From Flavobacterium sp. (GTDB lineage: Bacteria > Bacteroidota > Bacteroidia > Flavobacteriales > Flavobacteriaceae): a stretch of DNA of 6,334 bases. The position numbers and the translations under genes are program-made. The stretch's first letter is position 1; each line of letters opens with the position of its first letter. Shown one piece after another: positions 5,500 to 6,334 of this stretch. The stretch lies in contig JANJWE010000319.1 in NCBI GenBank assembly GCA_024709705.1, positions 1 through 6,334 of the forward strand. Reading direction: 5' to 3'. Below the pieces are notes generated by a model. That model was not told the DNA's origin. It searched no databases and saw only the letters and a list, made by a program, of their open reading frames with translations.

Positions 5500-6334
5500 A
5501 TGACTCAAAAATTATTTACAGCATTCGACCCTCTCTCCAGCAAACAATGGAAACAACAAATTCAATTTGAATTAAAAGGAGCCGATTATAATGAAACCCT
5601 AGTTTGGGAAAGTCCTGAAGGTATAAAAGTAAAGCCTTTTTATCATGCTGATGAACCTATTACCTCTAGTCAGATTCCTTTGACTAACGGTTTCAAAATT
5701 ATTCAAAACATCTTTGTTCATGATGTAAAAAAATCAAATGAACGAGCTTTAGATACTCTGAAAAGAGGGGCTGAATCCATCCGATTTACGATTGAAAATG
5801 AAGCCATCTCTTTGGATGAATTGATGGAAAACCTTCCTAAAGAAGCGGTAACTTATTACTTTAATTTACTTTTTCTATCTGCCGAATTTATCAAAAAAGT
5901 AACTTCTTTGGCAACACAGAAACACTATAATATTATTGTTTTACAAGACCCTGTGGGGCAATTAGCCAAAGACGGAAACTGGTTTGTTTCATTGGATAAC
6001 GATTTTGCCGAATTGAAAACCATTTCTGGATTAAATATTCCTTTTTTAAGTTGTAAAACCGATTTGTATCAAAATGCCGGAGCCAATATCATACAGCAAT
6101 TGGCCTATGCTTTGGCACATGTTAATGAATATTTCAATCGCATTGAAAATATCTCATCACCCATTACATTTGAAGTTTCTGTTGGCACGAATTACTTTTT
6201 TGAAATGGCTAAACTAAGAGCATTACGTCTCCTTTTTAATTCACTCGCAAAAGAATACCATCACACTTTGGATTGTCAAATTGTGGCTACACCAACCAAA
6301 CGCAACAAAACCTTATACGATTATAACGTAAACA
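5500..6334 (+). CDS. mutA: Methylmalonyl-CoA mutase small (beta) subunit, 3' partial
   Basis: This open frame of 278 codons runs off the window end without a stop. It resembles the small subunit of the B12-dependent methylmalonyl-CoA mutase, which interconverts methylmalonyl-CoA and succinyl-CoA as a MutA/MutB heterodimer. Supporting motifs are WKQQIQFELKG (17-27), VKPFY (44-48), the barrel segment GANIIQQLAYALAHVNEYF (194-212), and NYFFEMAKLRALRLLF (231-246) followed by ATPTKRNKT (263-271). At that last position the catalytic large subunit carries an R-x-H-C-Q-T-S-G type segment with its active-site His. Its absence points to the non-catalytic partner. The ATG lies 10 bases after the divIC-like stop without a Shine-Dalgarno sequence, so the gene is probably cotranscribed with udk and divIC. 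The C-terminal part, including any B12-domain remnant, is outside the window. Confidence 0.92.
   Translation, partial: MTQKLFTAFDPLSSKQWKQQIQFELKGADYNETLVWESPEGIKVKPFYHADEPITSSQIPLTNGFKIIQNIFVHDVKKSNERALDTLKRGAESIRFTIENEAISLDELMENLPKEAVTYYFNLLFLSAEFIKKVTSLATQKHYNIIVLQDPVGQLAKDGNWFVSLDNDFAELKTISGLNIPFLSCKTDLYQNAGANIIQQLAYALAHVNEYFNRIENISSPITFEVSVGTNYFFEMAKLRALRLLFNSLAKEYHHTLDCQIVATPTKRNKTLYDYNVN

Noticed and set aside
1..6334. CRISPR array, insertion sequence or defence system
   Set aside because: No regularly spaced repeats, transposase, inverted terminal repeats or defence-family proteins can be seen on either strand.

Overview
This window looks like part of a chromosome of a Bacteroidota member, most likely family Flavobacteriaceae (a Flavobacterium-like organism). 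The evidence is an AT-rich sequence, a type IX secretion (T9SS) C-terminal sorting domain, TAnnTTTG-type -7 promoter elements, no Shine-Dalgarno sequences in front of the genes, and the order udk - divIC - mutA, which I recall as common in flavobacteria. The assignment rests on these signatures and on recall, not on a database search.

Region 1 (2-3107, + strand): the 3' part of a long gene for a secreted, surface-directed beta-repeat protein whose N-terminus lies outside the window. Seven bases later comes a 64-residue protein with a signal peptide, an acidic linker, a Pro-Ile-Asp motif, one hydrophobic segment and a lysine-rich tail. That layout resembles the tripartite PID-CTERM sorting signals of Bacteroidota. 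A strong intrinsic terminator closes this pair.

Region 2 (3108-3452): a tRNA-Pro(UGG) gene on the minus strand with an encoded CCA end, its own terminator, and a near-perfect flavobacterial promoter. It converges on the adhesin unit and diverges from trxB.

Region 3 (3420-4434, + strand): thioredoxin reductase trxB as a single-gene unit, with a -7 element and a terminator. Its NADPH-binding arginine motif is altered relative to the E. coli form.

Region 4 (4504-6334, + strand): a tightly packed run of udk (uridine kinase), a DivIC/FtsB-like division protein, and mutA (methylmalonyl-CoA mutase small subunit). The gaps are 3 and 10 bases, mutA runs off the window end, and the mutB large subunit would be expected downstream. 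Nucleotide salvage, septum assembly and propionyl/methylmalonyl metabolism thus appear to share one transcript, with no obvious biochemical link.

Most of the window is housekeeping. The part most worth following up is the surface-protein gene paired with the PID-CTERM-like small protein. I did not find a clearly new multi-gene system.
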